A DNA stretch of 64,000 nt, taken from assembly GCA_949358305.1 (NCBI GenBank), contig OX442319.1, forward strand, positions 2,108,001-2,172,000, given 5' to 3'. The translations under genes were made by a program, and so were the position numbers. Shown here one piece after another: positions 1 through 13,000 of the stretch. Source of the DNA: Strigamia acuminata. Lineage: Eukaryota; Arthropoda; Chilopoda; Geophilomorpha; Linotaeniidae. The notes under the pieces were generated by a model that saw nothing but the letters and a program-made list of their open reading frames with translations, ran no database searches and had not been told where the DNA came from. Numbering within the stretch: the first letter of the stretch is position 1; each line of letters opens with the position of its first letter.

Positions 1-42
1 ACTTGGATGGGTGACCGCCTGGGAATCCCAGATGTCGTTCTC
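1..42 (+). rRNA. 5S rRNA gene, 3' part cut by window edge
   Basis: The window opens inside a 5S gene at about +77 (acttggatggg, box C) and runs to the helix I 3' strand gtcgttctc at 34-42. The 5' part lies outside the window. A class B spacer follows. Confidence 0.95.
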
Positions 43-101
43 TTCGTTTTTATTTTTTTACTTTTTGCATTTTCAATTTTGTTTGCTGATCATTCAGTAT
101 A

Positions 102-110
102 ACTAAAATT
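102..110 (+). promoter_or_regulatory. Putative upstream 5S promoter element (ACTAAAATT)
   Basis: This A/T-rich block lies at -25 to -17 from the inferred 5S start. It is kept unchanged in both spacer classes although neighbouring bases differ. It sits where Drosophila-type 5S genes carry a TATA-like element. The blocks AGCT (-13 to -10) and TACTGAT (-7 to -1) are also shared by both classes. The promoter role is inferred; the conservation is seen. The same element recurs upstream of nearly every gene. Confidence 0.6.
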
Positions 111-126
111 ATTAGCTCTTACTGAT

Positions 127-244
127 GTGAACGACCATACCATGCTGAAAACACCGGTTCTCGTCCGATCCCCGAAGTTAAGCAGCATCGGGTCTGGTTA
201 GTACTTGGATGGGTGACCGCCTGGGAATCCCAGATGTCGTTCTC
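127..244 (+). rRNA. 5S rRNA gene (first complete copy, reference for the array)
   Basis: This is 5S ribosomal RNA of the large ribosomal subunit, transcribed by RNA polymerase III. The 5' end (gtgaacgac) pairs with the 3' end (gtcgttctc) to form helix I, with one U-U mismatch, and this fixes the ends at about 118 nt (118-120 possible). The typical eukaryotic blocks are present: accatacca, gttctcgtccgatc, gaagttaagcagc, ggttagtacttggatgggtgacc and gggaatccc. Helix II pairs 16-21 with 57-62; this copy has U17-A61, whereas most copies in the array have C17 opposite A61. The segment at 67-71 pairs with 104-108. Upstream is a class B spacer, downstream a T-rich terminator. Confidence 0.96.
176..223 (+). 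promoter_or_regulatory. Internal control region of the 5S gene (A box, IE, C box)
   Basis: Positions +50 to +97 correspond to the TFIIIA-binding internal promoter known from animal 5S genes: A box about 176-190, intermediate element about 193-198, C box about 206-223. The C box core ttggatgggtgacc is nearly invariant across the array. All three transposon insertions in this window fall in this region (+60 to +78). Box limits are taken from the vertebrate model, not measured. Confidence 0.75.
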
Positions 245-248
245 TTCG

Positions 249-261
249 TTTTTATTTTTTT
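249..261 (+). terminator. RNA polymerase III terminator (T5-A-T7)
   Basis: A run of five T, one A and seven T begins 5 nt after the inferred 5S 3' end. Runs of four or more T on the non-template strand end Pol III transcripts. The same tract follows nearly all copies. Length variants occur: about 16200 and 17818 (nine-T tract), about 20250, 32550 and 55308 (the central A lost). Confidence 0.85.
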
Positions 262-328
262 ACTTTTTGCATTTTCAATTTTGTTTGCTGAGTGTGCATT
301 ATTACTAAAATTCACAGCTTGTACTGAT

Positions 329-3300
329 GTGAACGACCATACCACGCTGAAAACACCGGTTCTCGTCCGATCCCCGAAGTTAAGCAGCATCGGGTCTGGT
401 TAGTACTTGGATGGGTGACCGCCTTGGAATCCCAGATGTCGTTCTCTTCGTTTTTATTTTTTTACTTTTTGCATTTTCAATTTTGTTTGCTGAGTGTGCA
501 TTATTACTAAAATTCACAGTTTGTACTGATGTGAACGACCATATCACGCTGAAAACACCGGTTCTCGTCCGATCCCCGAAGTTAAGCAGCATCGGGTCTG
601 GTTAGTACTTGGATGGGTGACCGCCTGGGAATCCCAGATGTCGTTCTCTTCGTTTTTATTTTTTTACTTTTTGCATTTTCAATTTTGTTTGCTGATCATT
701 CAGTATAACTAAAATTATTAGCTCTTACTGATGTGAACGACCATACCATGCTGAAAACACCGGTTCTCGTCCGATCCCCGAAGTTAAGCAGCATCGGGTC
801 TGGTTAGTACTTGGATGGGTGACCGCCTGGGAATCCCAGATGTCGTTCTCTTCGTTTTTATTTTTTTACTTTTTGCATTTTCAATTTTGTTTGCTGAGTG
901 TGCATTATTACTAAAATTCACAGCTTGTACTGATGTGAACGACCATACCACGCTGAAAACACCGGTTCTCGTCCGATCCCCGAAGTTAAGCAGCATCGGG
1001 TCTGGTTAGTACTTGGATGGGTGACCGCCTGGGAATCCCAGATGTCGTTCTCTTCGTTTTTATTTTTTTACTTTTTGCATTTTCAATTTTGTTTGCTGAG
1101 TGTGCATTATTACTAAAATTCACAGCTTGTACTGATGTGAACGACCATACCACGCTGAAAACACCGGTTCTCGTCCGATCCCCGAAGTTAAGCAGCATCG
1201 GGTCTGGTTAGTACTTGGATGGGTGACCGCCTGGGAATCCCAGATGTCGTTCTCTTCGTTTTTATTTTTTTACTTTTTGCATTTTCAATTTTGTTTGCTG
1301 ATCATTCAGTATAACTAAAATTATTAGCTCTTACTGATGTGAACGACCATACCATGCTGAAAACACCGGTTCTCGTCCGATCCCCGAAGTTAAGCAGCAT
1401 CGGGTCTGGTTAGTACTTGGATGGGTGACCGCCTGGGAATCCCAGATGTCGTTCTCTTCGTTTTTATTTTTTTACTTTTTGCATTTTCAATTTTGTTTGC
1501 TGAGTGTGCATTATTACTAAAATTCACAGCTTGTACTGATGTGAACGACCATACCACGCTGAAAACACCGGTTCTCGTCCGATCCCCGAAGTTAAGCAGC
1601 ATCGGGTCTGGTTAGTACTTGGATGGGTGACCGCCTGGGAATCCCAGATGTCGTTCTCTTCGTTTTTATTTTTTTACTTTTTGCATTTTCAATTTTGTTT
1701 GCTGAGTGTGCATTATTACTAAAATTCACAGCTTGTACTGATGTGAACGACCATACCACGCTGAAAACACCGGTTCTTGTCCGATCCCCGAAGTTAAGCA
1801 GCATCGGGTCTGGTTAGTACTTGGATGGGTGACCGCCTTGGAATCCCAGATGTCGTTCTCTTCGTTTTTATTTTTTTACTTTTTGCATTTTCAATTTTGT
1901 TTGCTGAGTGTGCATTATTACTAAAATTCACAGCTTGTACTGATGTGAACGACCATACCACGCTGAAAACACCGATTCTCGTCCGATCCCCGAAGTTAAG
2001 CAGCATCGGGTCTGGTTAGTACTTGGATGGGTGACCGCCTGGGAATCCCAGATGTCGTTCTCTTCGTTTTTATTTTTTTACTTTTTGCATTTTCAATTTT
2101 GTTTGCTGAGTGTGCATTATTACTAAAATTCACAGCTTGTACTGATGTGAACGACCATACCACGCTGAAAACACCGGTTCTCGTCCGATCCCCGAAGTTA
2201 AGCAGCATCGGGTCTGGTTAGTACTTGGATGGGTGACCGCCTGGGAATCCCAGATGTCGTTCTCTTCGTTTTTATTTTTTTACTTTTTGCATTTTCAATT
2301 TTGTTTGCTGATCATTCAGTATAACTAAAATTATTAGCTCTTACTGATGTGAACGACCATACCATGCTGAAAACACCGGTTCTCGTCCGATCCCCGAAGT
2401 TAAGCAGCATCGGGTCTGGTTAGTACTTGGATGGGTGACCGCCTGGGAATCCCAGATGTCGTTCTCTTCGTTTTTATTTTTTTACTTTTTGCATTTTCAA
2501 TTTTGTTTGCTGAGTGTGCATTATTACTAAAATTCACAGCTTGTACTGATGTGAACGACCATACCACGCTGAAAACACCGGTTCTCGTCCGATCCCCGAA
2601 GTTAAGCAGCATCGGGTCTGGTTAGTACTTGGATGGGTGACCGCCTGGGAATCCCAGATGTCGTTCTCTTCGTTTTTATTTTTTTACTTTTTGCATTTTC
2701 AATTTTGTTTGCTGAGTGTGCATTATTACTAAAATTCACAGCTTGTACTGATGTGAACGACCATACCACGCTGAAAACACCGGTTCTCGTCCGATCCCCG
2801 AAGTTAAGCAGCATCGGGTCTGGTTAGTACTTGGATGGGTGACCGCCTTGGAATCCCAGATGTCGTTCTCTTCGTTTTTATTTTTTTACTTTTTGCATTT
2901 TCAATTTTGTTTGCTGAGTGTGCATTATTACTAAAATTCACAGCTTGTACTGATGTGAACGACCATACCACGCTGAAAAAATCGGTTCTCGTCCGATCCC
3001 CGAAGTTAAGCAGCATCAGGTCTGGTTAGTACTTGGATGGGTGACCGCCTGGGAATCCCAGATGTCGTTCTCTTCGTTTTTATTTTTTTACTTTTTGCAT
3101 TTTCAATTTTGTTTGCTGAGTGTGCATTATTACTAAAATTCACAGTTTGTACTGATGTGAACGACCATATCACGCTGAAAACACCGGTTCTCGTCCGATC
3201 CCCGAAGTTAAGCAGCATCGGGTCTGGTTAGTACTTGGATGGGTGACCGCCTGGGAATCCCAGATGTCGTTCTCTTCGTTTTTATTTTTTTACTTTTTGC

Positions 3301-4688
3301 ATTTTCAATTTTGTTTGCTGATCATTCAGTATAACTAAAATTATTAGCTATTACTGATGTGAACGACCATACCATGCTGAAAACACCGGTTCTCGTCCGA
3401 TCCCCGAAGTTAAGCAGCATCGGGTCTGGTTAGTACTTGGATGGGTGACCGCCTGGGAATCCCAGATGTCGTTCTCTTCGTTTTTATTTTTTTACTTTTT
3501 GCATTTTCAATTTTGTTTGCTGAGTGTGCATTATTACTAAAATTCACAGCTTGTACTGATGTGAACGACCATACCACGCTGAAAACACCGGTTCTCGTCC
3601 GATCCCCGAAGTTAAGCAGCATCGGGTCTGGTTAGTACTTGGATGGGTGACCGCCTGGGAATCCCAGATGTCGTTCTCTTCGTTTTTATTTTTTTACTTT
3701 TTGCATTTTCAATTTTGTTTGCTGAGTGTGCATTATTACTAAAATTCACAGCTTGTACTGATGTGAACGACCATACCACGCTGAAAACACCGGTTCTCGT
3801 CCGATCCCCGAAGTTAAGCAGCATCGGGTCTGGTTAGTACTTGGATGGGTGACCGCCTGGGAATCCCAGATGTCGTTCTCTTCGTTTTTATTTTTTTACT
3901 TTTTGCATTTTCAATTTTGTTTGCTGATCATTCAGTATAACTAAAATTATTAGCTCTTACTGATGTGAACGACCATACCATGCTGAAAACACCGGTTCTC
4001 GTCCGATCCCCGAAGTTAAGCAGCATCGGGTCTGGTTAGTACTTGGATGGGTGACCGCCTGGGAATCCCAGATGTCGTTCTCTTCGTTTTTATTTTTTTA
4101 CTTTTTGCATTTTCAATTTTGTTTGCTGAGTGTGCATTATTACTAAAATTCACAGCTTGTACTGATGTGAACGACCATACCACGCTGAAAACACCGGTTC
4201 TCGTCCGATCCCCGAAGTTAAGCAGCATCGGGTCTGGTTAGTACTTGGATGGGTGACCGCCTGGGAATCCCAGATGTCGTTCTCTTCGTTTTTATTTTTT
4301 TACTTTTTGCATTTTCAATTTTGTTTGCTGAGTGTGCATTATTACTAAAATTCACAGCTTGTACTGATGTGAACGACCATACCACGCTGAAAACACCGGT
4401 TCTTGTCCGATCCCCGAAGTTAAGCAGCATCGGGTCTGGTTAGTACTTGGATGGGTGACCGCCTTGGAATCCCAGATGTCGTTCTCTTCGTTTTTATTTT
4501 TTTACTTTTTGCATTTTCAATTTTGTTTGCTGAGTGTGCATTATTACTAAAATTCAAAGCTTGTACTGATGTGAACGACCATACCACGCTGAAAAAATCG
4601 GTTCTCGTCCGATCCCCGAAGTTAAGCAGCATCAGGTCTGGTTAGTACTTGGATGGGTGACCGCCTGGGAATCCCAGATGTCGTTCTC
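329..4688 (+). rRNA. 5S rRNA genes, 22 tandem copies
   Basis: Complete 118-nt 5S genes start at 329 and then every 202 nt up to 4571 (329, 531, 733 and so on). All keep the helix I ends and the C box core. Variants seen: copies after a class B spacer carry T at +17 instead of C; several copies have G97T (ccttggaat, for example at about 425, 1838 and 2848); the copies at 2955 and 4571 carry the linked set C26A, C28T, G64A. G64 would pair with C15 in helix II, so those two are likely weakened copies. Confidence 0.95.
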
Positions 4689-7068
4689 TTCGTTTTTATT
4701 TTTTTACTTTTTGCATTTTTAATTTTGTTTGCTGAGTGTGCATTATTACTAAAATTCACAGCATGTGAACGACCATACCACGCTGAAAACACCGGTTCTC
4801 GTCCGATCCCCGAAGTTAAGCAGCATCGGGTCTGGTTAGTACTTGGATGGGTGACCGCCTGGGAATCCCAGATGTTGTTCTCTTCATTTTTATTTTTTTA
4901 CTTTTTGCATTTTCAATTTTGTTTGCTGATCATTCAGTATAACTAAAATTATTAGCTCTTACTGATGTGAACAACCATACCATGCTGAAAACACCGGTTC
5001 TCGTCCGATCCCCGAAGTTAAGCAGCATCGGGTCTGGTTAGTACTTGGATGGGTGACTGCCTGGGAATCCCAGATGTCGTTCTCTTCGTTTTCATTTTTT
5101 TACTTTTTGCATTTTCTATTTTGTTTGCTGAGTGTGCATTATTACTAAAATTCACAGCTTGTACTGATGTGAACGACCATACCACGCTGAAAACACCGGT
5201 TCTCGTCCGACCCCCGAAGTTAAGCAGCATCGGGTCTGGTTAGTACTTGGATGGGTGACCGCCTGGGAATCCCAGATGTCGTTCTCTTCGTTTTTATTTT
5301 TTTACTTTTTGCATTTTCAATTTTGTTTGTTGATCATTCAGTATAACTAAAATTATTAGCTATTACTGATGTGAACGACCATACCATGCTGAAAACACCG
5401 GTTCTCGTCCGATCCCCGAAGTTAAGCAGCATCGGGTCTGGTTAGTACTTGGATGGGTGACCGCCTGGGAATCCCAGATGTCGTTCTCTTCGTTTTTATT
5501 TTTTTACTTTTTGCATTTTCAATTTTGTTTGCTGAGTGTGCATTATTACTAAAATTCACAGCTTGTACTGATGTGAACGACCATACCACGCTGAAAACAC
5601 CGGTTCTCGTCCGATCCCCGAAGTTAAGCAGCATCGGGTCTGGTTAGTACTTGGATGGGTGACCGCCTGGGAATCCCAGATGTCGTTCTCTTCGTTTTTA
5701 TTTTTTTACTTTTTGCATTTTCAATTTTGTTTGCTGAGTGTGCATTATTACTAAAATTCACAGCTTGTACTGATGTGAACGACCATACCACGCTGAAAAC
5801 ACCGGTTCTCGTCCGATCCCCGAAGTTAAGCAGCATCGGGTCTGGTTAGTACTTGGATGGGTGACCGCCTTGGAATCCCAGATGTCGTTCTCTTCGTTTT
5901 TATTTTTTTACTTTTTGCATTTTCAATTTTGTTTGCTGAGTGTGCATTATTACTAAAATTCACAGCTTGTACTGATGTGAACGACCATACCACGCTGAAA
6001 ACACCGGTTCTCGTCCGATCCCCGAAGTTAAGCAGCATCGGGTCTGGTTAGTACTTGGATGGGTGACCGCCTGGGAATCCCAGATGTCGTTCTCTTCGTT
6101 TTTATTTTTTTACTTTTTGCATTTTCAATTTTGTTTGCTGAGTGTGCATTATTACTAAAATTCACAGCTTGTACTGATGTGAACGACCATACCACGCTGA
6201 AAACACCGGTTCTCGTCCGATCCCCGAAGTTAAGCAGCATCGGGTCCGGTTAGTACTTGGATGGGTGACCGCCTGGGAATCCCAGATGTCGTTCTCTTCG
6301 TTTTTATTTTTTTACTTTTTGCATTTTCAATTTTGTTTGCTGATCATTCAGTATAACTAAAATTATTAGCTCTTACTGATGTGAACGACCATACCATGCT
6401 GAAAACACCGGTTCTCGTCCGATCCCCGAAGTTAAGCAGCATCGGGTCTGGTTAGTACTTGGATGGGTGACCGCCTGGGAATCCCAGATGTCGTTCTCTT
6501 CGTTTTTATTTTTTTACTTTTTGCATTTTCAATTTTGTTTGCTGAGTGTGCATTATTACTAAAATTCACAGCTTGTACTGATGTGAACGACCATACCACG
6601 CTGAAAACACCGGTTCTCGTCCGATCCCCGAAGTTAAGCAGCATCGGGTCTGGTTAGTACTTGGATGGGTGACCGCCTGGGAATCCCAGATGTCGTTCTC
6701 TTCGTTTTTATTTTTTTACTTTTTGCATTTTCAATTTTGTTTGCTGAGTGTGCATTATTACTAAAATTCACAGCTTGTACTGATGTGAACGACCATACCA
6801 CGCTGAAAACACCGGTTCTCGTCCGATCCCCGAAGTTAAGCAGCATCGGGTCTGGTTAGTACTTGGATGGGTGACCGCCTTGGAATCCCAGATGTCGTTC
6901 TCTTCGTTTTTATTTTTTTACTTTTTGCATTTTCAATTTTGTTTGCTGAGTGTGCATTATTACTAAAATTCACAGCTTGTACTGATGTGAACGACCATAC
7001 CACGCTGAAAACACCGGTTCTCGTCCGATCCCCGAAGTTAAGCAGCATCGGGTCTGGTTAGTACTTGG
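3239..7068 (+). repeat. Higher-order duplication, 19 units, first copy
   Basis: This segment is followed directly by a near-identical segment at 7069-10906. Shared markers in register include the rare class B variant with gctattact (about 3349 and 7179), C36T (about 4403 and 8233), the C26A/C28T/G64A gene (4571 and 8401), the gtttgttgatc spacer variant (about 5329 and 9167) and ggtccggtt (about 6246 and 10084). The only length difference noticed is an 8-nt deletion before the gene at 4765. Edges are uncertain by about one unit. Confidence 0.85.
4765..4882 (+). rRNA. 5S rRNA gene with promoter-proximal deletion
   Basis: The transcribed region is normal, but eight bases are missing just upstream: cacagc joins directly to at before gtgaacg. 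This removes most of the conserved TACTGAT block and brings ACTAAAATT 8 nt closer to the start. Its partner in the duplicated segment, the gene at 8603, has the full spacer, so the deletion came after the 19-unit duplication. Transcription may be reduced (inference). Confidence 0.9.
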
Positions 7069-10000
7069 ATGGGTGACCGCCTGGGAATCCCAGATGTCGT
7101 TCTCTTCGTTTTTATTTTTTTACTTTTTGCATTTTCAATTTTGTTTGCTGATCATTCAGTATAACTAAAATTATTAGCTATTACTGATGTGAACGACCAT
7201 ACCATGCTGAAAACACCGGTTCTCGTCCGATCCCCGAAGTTAAGCAGCATCGGGTCTGGTTAGTACTTGGATGGGTGACCGCCTGGGAATCCCAGATGTC
7301 GTTCTCTTCGTTTTTATTTTTTTACTTTTTGCATTTTCAATTTTGTTTGCTGAGTGTGCATTATTACTAAAATTCACAGCTTGTACTGATGTGAACGACC
7401 ATACCACGCTGAAAACACCGGTTCTCGTCCGATCCCCGAAGTTAAGCAGCATCGGGTCTGGTTAGTACTTGGATGGGTGACCGCCTGGGAATCCCAGATG
7501 TCGTTCTCTTCGTTTTTATTTTTTTACTTTTTGCATTTTCAATTTTGTTTGCTGAGTGTGCATTATTACTAAAATTCACAGCTTGTACTGATGTGAACGA
7601 CCATACCACGCTGAAAACACCGGTTCTCGTCCGATCCCCGAAGTTAAGCAGCATCGGGTCTGGTTAGTACTTGGATGGGTGACCGCCTGGGAATCCCAGA
7701 TGTCGTTCTCTTCGTTTTTATTTTTTTACTTTTTGCATTTTCAATTTTGTTTGCTGATCATTCAGTATAACTAAAATTATTAGCTCTTACTGATGTGAAC
7801 GACCATACCATGCTGAAAACACCGGTTCTCGTCCGATCCCCGAAGTTAAGCAGCATCGGGTCTGGTTAGTACTTGGATGGGTGACCGCCTGGGAATCCCA
7901 GATGTCGTTCTCTTCGTTTTTATTTTTTTACTTTTTGCATTTTCAATTTTGTTTGCTGAGTGTGCATTATTACTAAAATTCACAGCTTGTACTGATGTGA
8001 ACGACCATACCACGCTGAAAACACCGGTTCTCGTCCGATCCCCGAAGTTAAGCAGCATCGGGTCTGGTTAGTACTTGGATGGGTGACCGCCTGGGAATCC
8101 CAGATGTCGTTCTCTTCGTTTTTATTTTTTTACTTTTTGCATTTTCAATTTTGTTTGCTGAGTGTGCATTATTACTAAAATTCACAGCTTGTACTGATGT
8201 GAACGACCATACCACGCTGAAAACACCGGTTCTTGTCCGATCCCCGAAGTTAAGCAGCATCGGGTCTGGTTAGTACTTGGATGGGTGACCGCCTTGGAAT
8301 CCCAGATGTCGTTCTCTTCGTTTTTATTTTTTTACTTTTTGCATTTTCAATTTTGTTTGCTGAGTGTGCATTATTACTAAAATTCAAAGCTTGTACTGAT
8401 GTGAACGACCATACCACGCTGAAAAAATCGGTTCTCGTCCGATCCCCGAAGTTAAGCAGCATCAGGTCTGGTTAGTACTTGGATGGGTGACCGCCTGGGA
8501 ATCCCAGATGTCGTTCTCTTCGTTTTTATTTTTTTACTTTTTGCATTTTTAATTTTGTTTGCTGAGTGTGCATTATTACTAAAATTCACAGCTTGTACTG
8601 ATGTGAACGACCATACCACGCTGAAAACACCGGTTCTCGTCCGATCCCCGAAGTTAAGCAGCATCGGGTCTGGTTAGTACTTGGATGGGTGACCGCCTGG
8701 GAATCCCAGATGTTGTTCTCTTCATTTTTATTTTTTTACTTTTTGCATTTTCAATTTTGTTTGCTGATCATTCAGTATAACTAAAATTATTAGCTCTTAC
8801 TGATGTGAACAACCATACCATGCTGAAAACACCGGTTCTCGTCCGATCCCCGAAGTTAAGCAGCATCGGGTCTGGTTAGTACTTGGATGGGTGACTGCCT
8901 GGGAATCCCAGATGTCGTTCTCTTCGTTTTCATTTTTTTACTTTTTGCATTTTCTATTTTGTTTGCTGAGTGTGCATTATTACTAAAATTCACAGCTTGT
9001 ACTGATGTGAACGACCATACCACGCTGAAAACACCGGTTCTCGTCCGACCCCCGAAGTTAAGCAGCATCGGGTCTGGTTAGTACTTGGATGGGTGACCGC
9101 CTGGGAATCCCAGATGTCGTTCTCTTCGTTTTTATTTTTTTACTTTTTGCATTTTCAATTTTGTTTGTTGATCATTCAGTATAACTAAAATTATTAGCTA
9201 TTACTGATGTGAACGACCATACCATGCTGAAAACACCGGTTCTCGTCCGATCCCCGAAGTTAAGCAGCATCGGGTCTGGTTAGTACTTGGATGGGTGACC
9301 GCCTGGGAATCCCAGATGTCGTTCTCTTCGTTTTTATTTTTTTACTTTTTGCATTTTCAATTTTGTTTGCTGAGTGTGCATTATTACTAAAATTCACAGC
9401 TTGTACTGATGTGAACGACCATACCACGCTGAAAACACCGGTTCTCGTCCGATCCCCGAAGTTAAGCAGCATCGGGTCTGGTTAGTACTTGGATGGGTGA
9501 CCGCCTGGGAATCCCAGATGTCGTTCTCTTCGTTTTTATTTTTTTACTTTTTGCATTTTCAATTTTGTTTGCTGAGTGTGCATTATTACTAAAATTCACA
9601 GCTTGTACTGATGTGAACGACCATACCACGCTGAAAACACCGGTTCTCGTCCGATCCCCGAAGTTAAGCAGCATCGGGTCTGGTTAGTACTTGGATGGGT
9701 GACCGCCTTGGAATCCCAGATGTCGTTCTCTTCGTTTTTATTTTTTTACTTTTTGCATTTTCAATTTTGTTTGCTGAGTGTGCATTATTACTAAAATTCA
9801 CAGCTTGTACTGATGTGAACGACCATACCACGCTGAAAACACCGGTTCTCGTCCGATCCCCGAAGTTAAGCAGCATCGGGTCTGGTTAGTACTTGGATGG
9901 GTGACCGCCTGGGAATCCCAGATGTCGTTCTCTTCGTTTTTATTTTTTTACTTTTTGCATTTTCAATTTTGTTTGCTGAGTGTGCATTATTACTAAAATT

Positions 10001-13000
10001 CACAGCTTGTACTGATGTGAACGACCATACCACGCTGAAAACACCGGTTCTCGTCCGATCCCCGAAGTTAAGCAGCATCGGGTCCGGTTAGTACTTGGAT
10101 GGGTGACCGCCTGGGAATCCCAGATGTCGTTCTCTTCGTTTTTATTTTTTTACTTTTTGCATTTTCAATTTTGTTTGCTGATCATTCAGTATAACTAAAA
10201 TTATTAGCTCTTACTGATGTGAACGACCATACCATGCTGAAAACACCGGTTCTCGTCCGATCCCCGAAGTTAAGCAGCATCGGGTCTGGTTAGTACTTGG
10301 ATGGGTGACCGCCTGGGAATCCCAGATGTCGTTCTCTTCGTTTTTATTTTTTTACTTTTTGCATTTTCAATTTTGTTTGCTGAGTGTGCATTATTACTAA
10401 AATTCACAGCTTGTACTGATGTGAACGACCATACCACGCTGAAAACACCGGTTCTCGTCCGATCCCCGAAGTTAAGCAGCATCGGGTCTGGTTAGTACTT
10501 GGATGGGTGACCGCCTGGGAATCCCAGATGTCGTTCTCTTCGTTTTTATTTTTTTACTTTTTGCATTTTCAATTTTGTTTGCTGAGTGTGCATTATTACT
10601 AAAATTCACAGCTTGTACTGATGTGAACGACCATACCACGCTGAAAACACCGGTTCTCGTCCGATCCCCGAAGTTAAGCAGCATCGGGTCTGGTTAGTAC
10701 TTGGATGGGTGACCGCCTTGGAATCCCAGATGTCGTTCTCTTCGTTTTTATTTTTTTACTTTTTGCATTTTCAATTTTGTTTGCTGAGTGTGCATTATTA
10801 CTAAAATTCACAGCTTGTACTGATGTGAACGACCATACCACGCTGAAAACACCGGTTCTCGTCCGATCCCCGAAGTTAAGCAGCATCGGGTCTGGTTAGT
10901 ACTTGGATGGGTGACCGCCTGGGAATCCCAGATGTCGTTCTCTTCGTTTTTATTTTTTTACTTTTTGCATTTTCAATTTTGTTTGCTGAGTGTGCATTAT
11001 TACTAAAATTCACAGCTTGTACTGATGTGAACGACCATACCACGCTGAAAACACCGGTTCTCGTCCGATCCCCGAAGTTAAGCAGCATCGGGTCTGGTTA
11101 GTACTTGGATGGGTGACCGCCTGGGAATCCCAGATGTCGTTCTCTTCGTTTTTATTTTTTTACTTTTTGCATTTTCAATTTTGTTTGCTGAGTGTGCATT
11201 ATTACTAAAATTCACAGCTTGTACTGATGTGAACGACCATACCACGCTGAAAACACCGGTTCTCGTCCGATCCCCGAAGTTAAGCAGCATCGGGTCTGGT
11301 TAGTACTTGGATGGGTGACCGCCTGGGAATCCCAGATGTCGTTCTCTTCGTTTTTATTTTTTTACTTTTTGCATTTTCAATTTTGTTTGCTGATCATTCA
11401 GTATAACTAAAATTATTAGCTCTTACTGATGTGAACGACCATACCATGCTGAAAACACCGGTTCTCGTCCGATCCCCGAAGTTAAGCAGCATCGGGTCTG
11501 GTTAGTACTTGGATGGGTGACCGCCTGGGAATCCCAGATGTCGTTCTCTTCGTTTTTATTTTTTTACTTTTTGCATTTTCAATTTTGTTTGCTGAGTGTG
11601 CATTATTACTAAAATTCACAGCTTGTACTGATGTGAACGACCATACCACGCTGAAAACACCGGTTCTCGTCCGATCCCCGAAGTTAAGCAGCATCGGGTC
11701 TGGTTAGTACTTGGATGGGTGACCGCCTGGGAATCCCAGATGTCGTTCTCTTCGTTTTTATTTTTTTACTTTTTGCATTTTCAATTTTGTTTGCTGAGTG
11801 TGCATTATTACTAAAATTCACAGCTTGTACTGATGTGAACGACCATACCACGCTGAAAACACCGGTTCTCGTCCGATCCCCGAAGTTAAGCAGCATCGGG
11901 TCTGGTTAGTACTTGGATGGGTGACCGCCTTGGAATCCCAGATGTCGTTCTCTTCGTTTTTATTTTTTTACTTTTTGCATTTTCAATTTTGTTTGCTGAG
12001 TGTGCATTATTACTAAAATTCACAGCTTGTACTGATGTGAACGACCATACCACGCTGAAAACACCGGTTCTCGTCCGATCCCCGAAGTTAAGCAGCATCG
12101 GGTCTGGTTAGTACTTGGATGGGTGACCGCCTTGGAATCCCAGATGTCGTTCTCTTCGTTTTTATTTTTTTACTTTTTGCATTTTCAATTTTGTTTGCTG
12201 AGTGTGCATTATTACTAAAATTCACAGCTTGTACTGATGTGAACGACCATACCACGCTGAAAACACCGGTTCTCGTCCGATCCCCGAAGTTAAGCAGCAT
12301 CGGGTCTGGTTAGTACTTGGATGGGTGACCGCCTGGGAATCCCAGATGTCGTTCTCTTCGTTTTTATTTTTTTACTTTTTGCATTTTCAATTTTGTTTGC
12401 TGAGTGTGCATTATTACTAAAATTCACAGCTTGTACTGATGTGAACGACCATACCACGCTGAAAACACCGGTTCTCGACCGATCCCCGAAGTTAAGCAGC
12501 ATCGGGTCTGGTTAGTACTTGGATGGGTGACCGCCTGGGAATCCCAGATGTCGTTCTCTTCGTTTTTATTTTTTTACTTTTTGCATTTTCAATTTTGTTT
12601 GCTGAGTGTGCATTATTACTAAAATTCACAGCTTGTACTGATGTGAACGACCATACCACGCTGAAAACACCGGTTCTCGTCCGATCCCCGAAGTTAAGCA
12701 GCATCGGGTCTGGTTAGTACTTGGATGGGTGACCGCCTGGGAATCCCAGATGTCGTTCTCTTCGTTTTTATTTTTTTACTTTTTGCATTTTCAATTTTGT
12801 TTGCTGAGTGTGCATTATTACTAAAATTCACAGCTTGTACTGATGTGAACGACCATACCACGCTGAAAAAATCGGTTCTCGTCCGATCCCCGAAGTTAAG
12901 CAGCATCAGGTCTGGTTAGTACTTGGATGGGTGACCGCCTGGGAATCCCAGATGTCGTTCTCTTCGTTTTTATTTTTTTACTTTTTGCATTTTCAATTTT

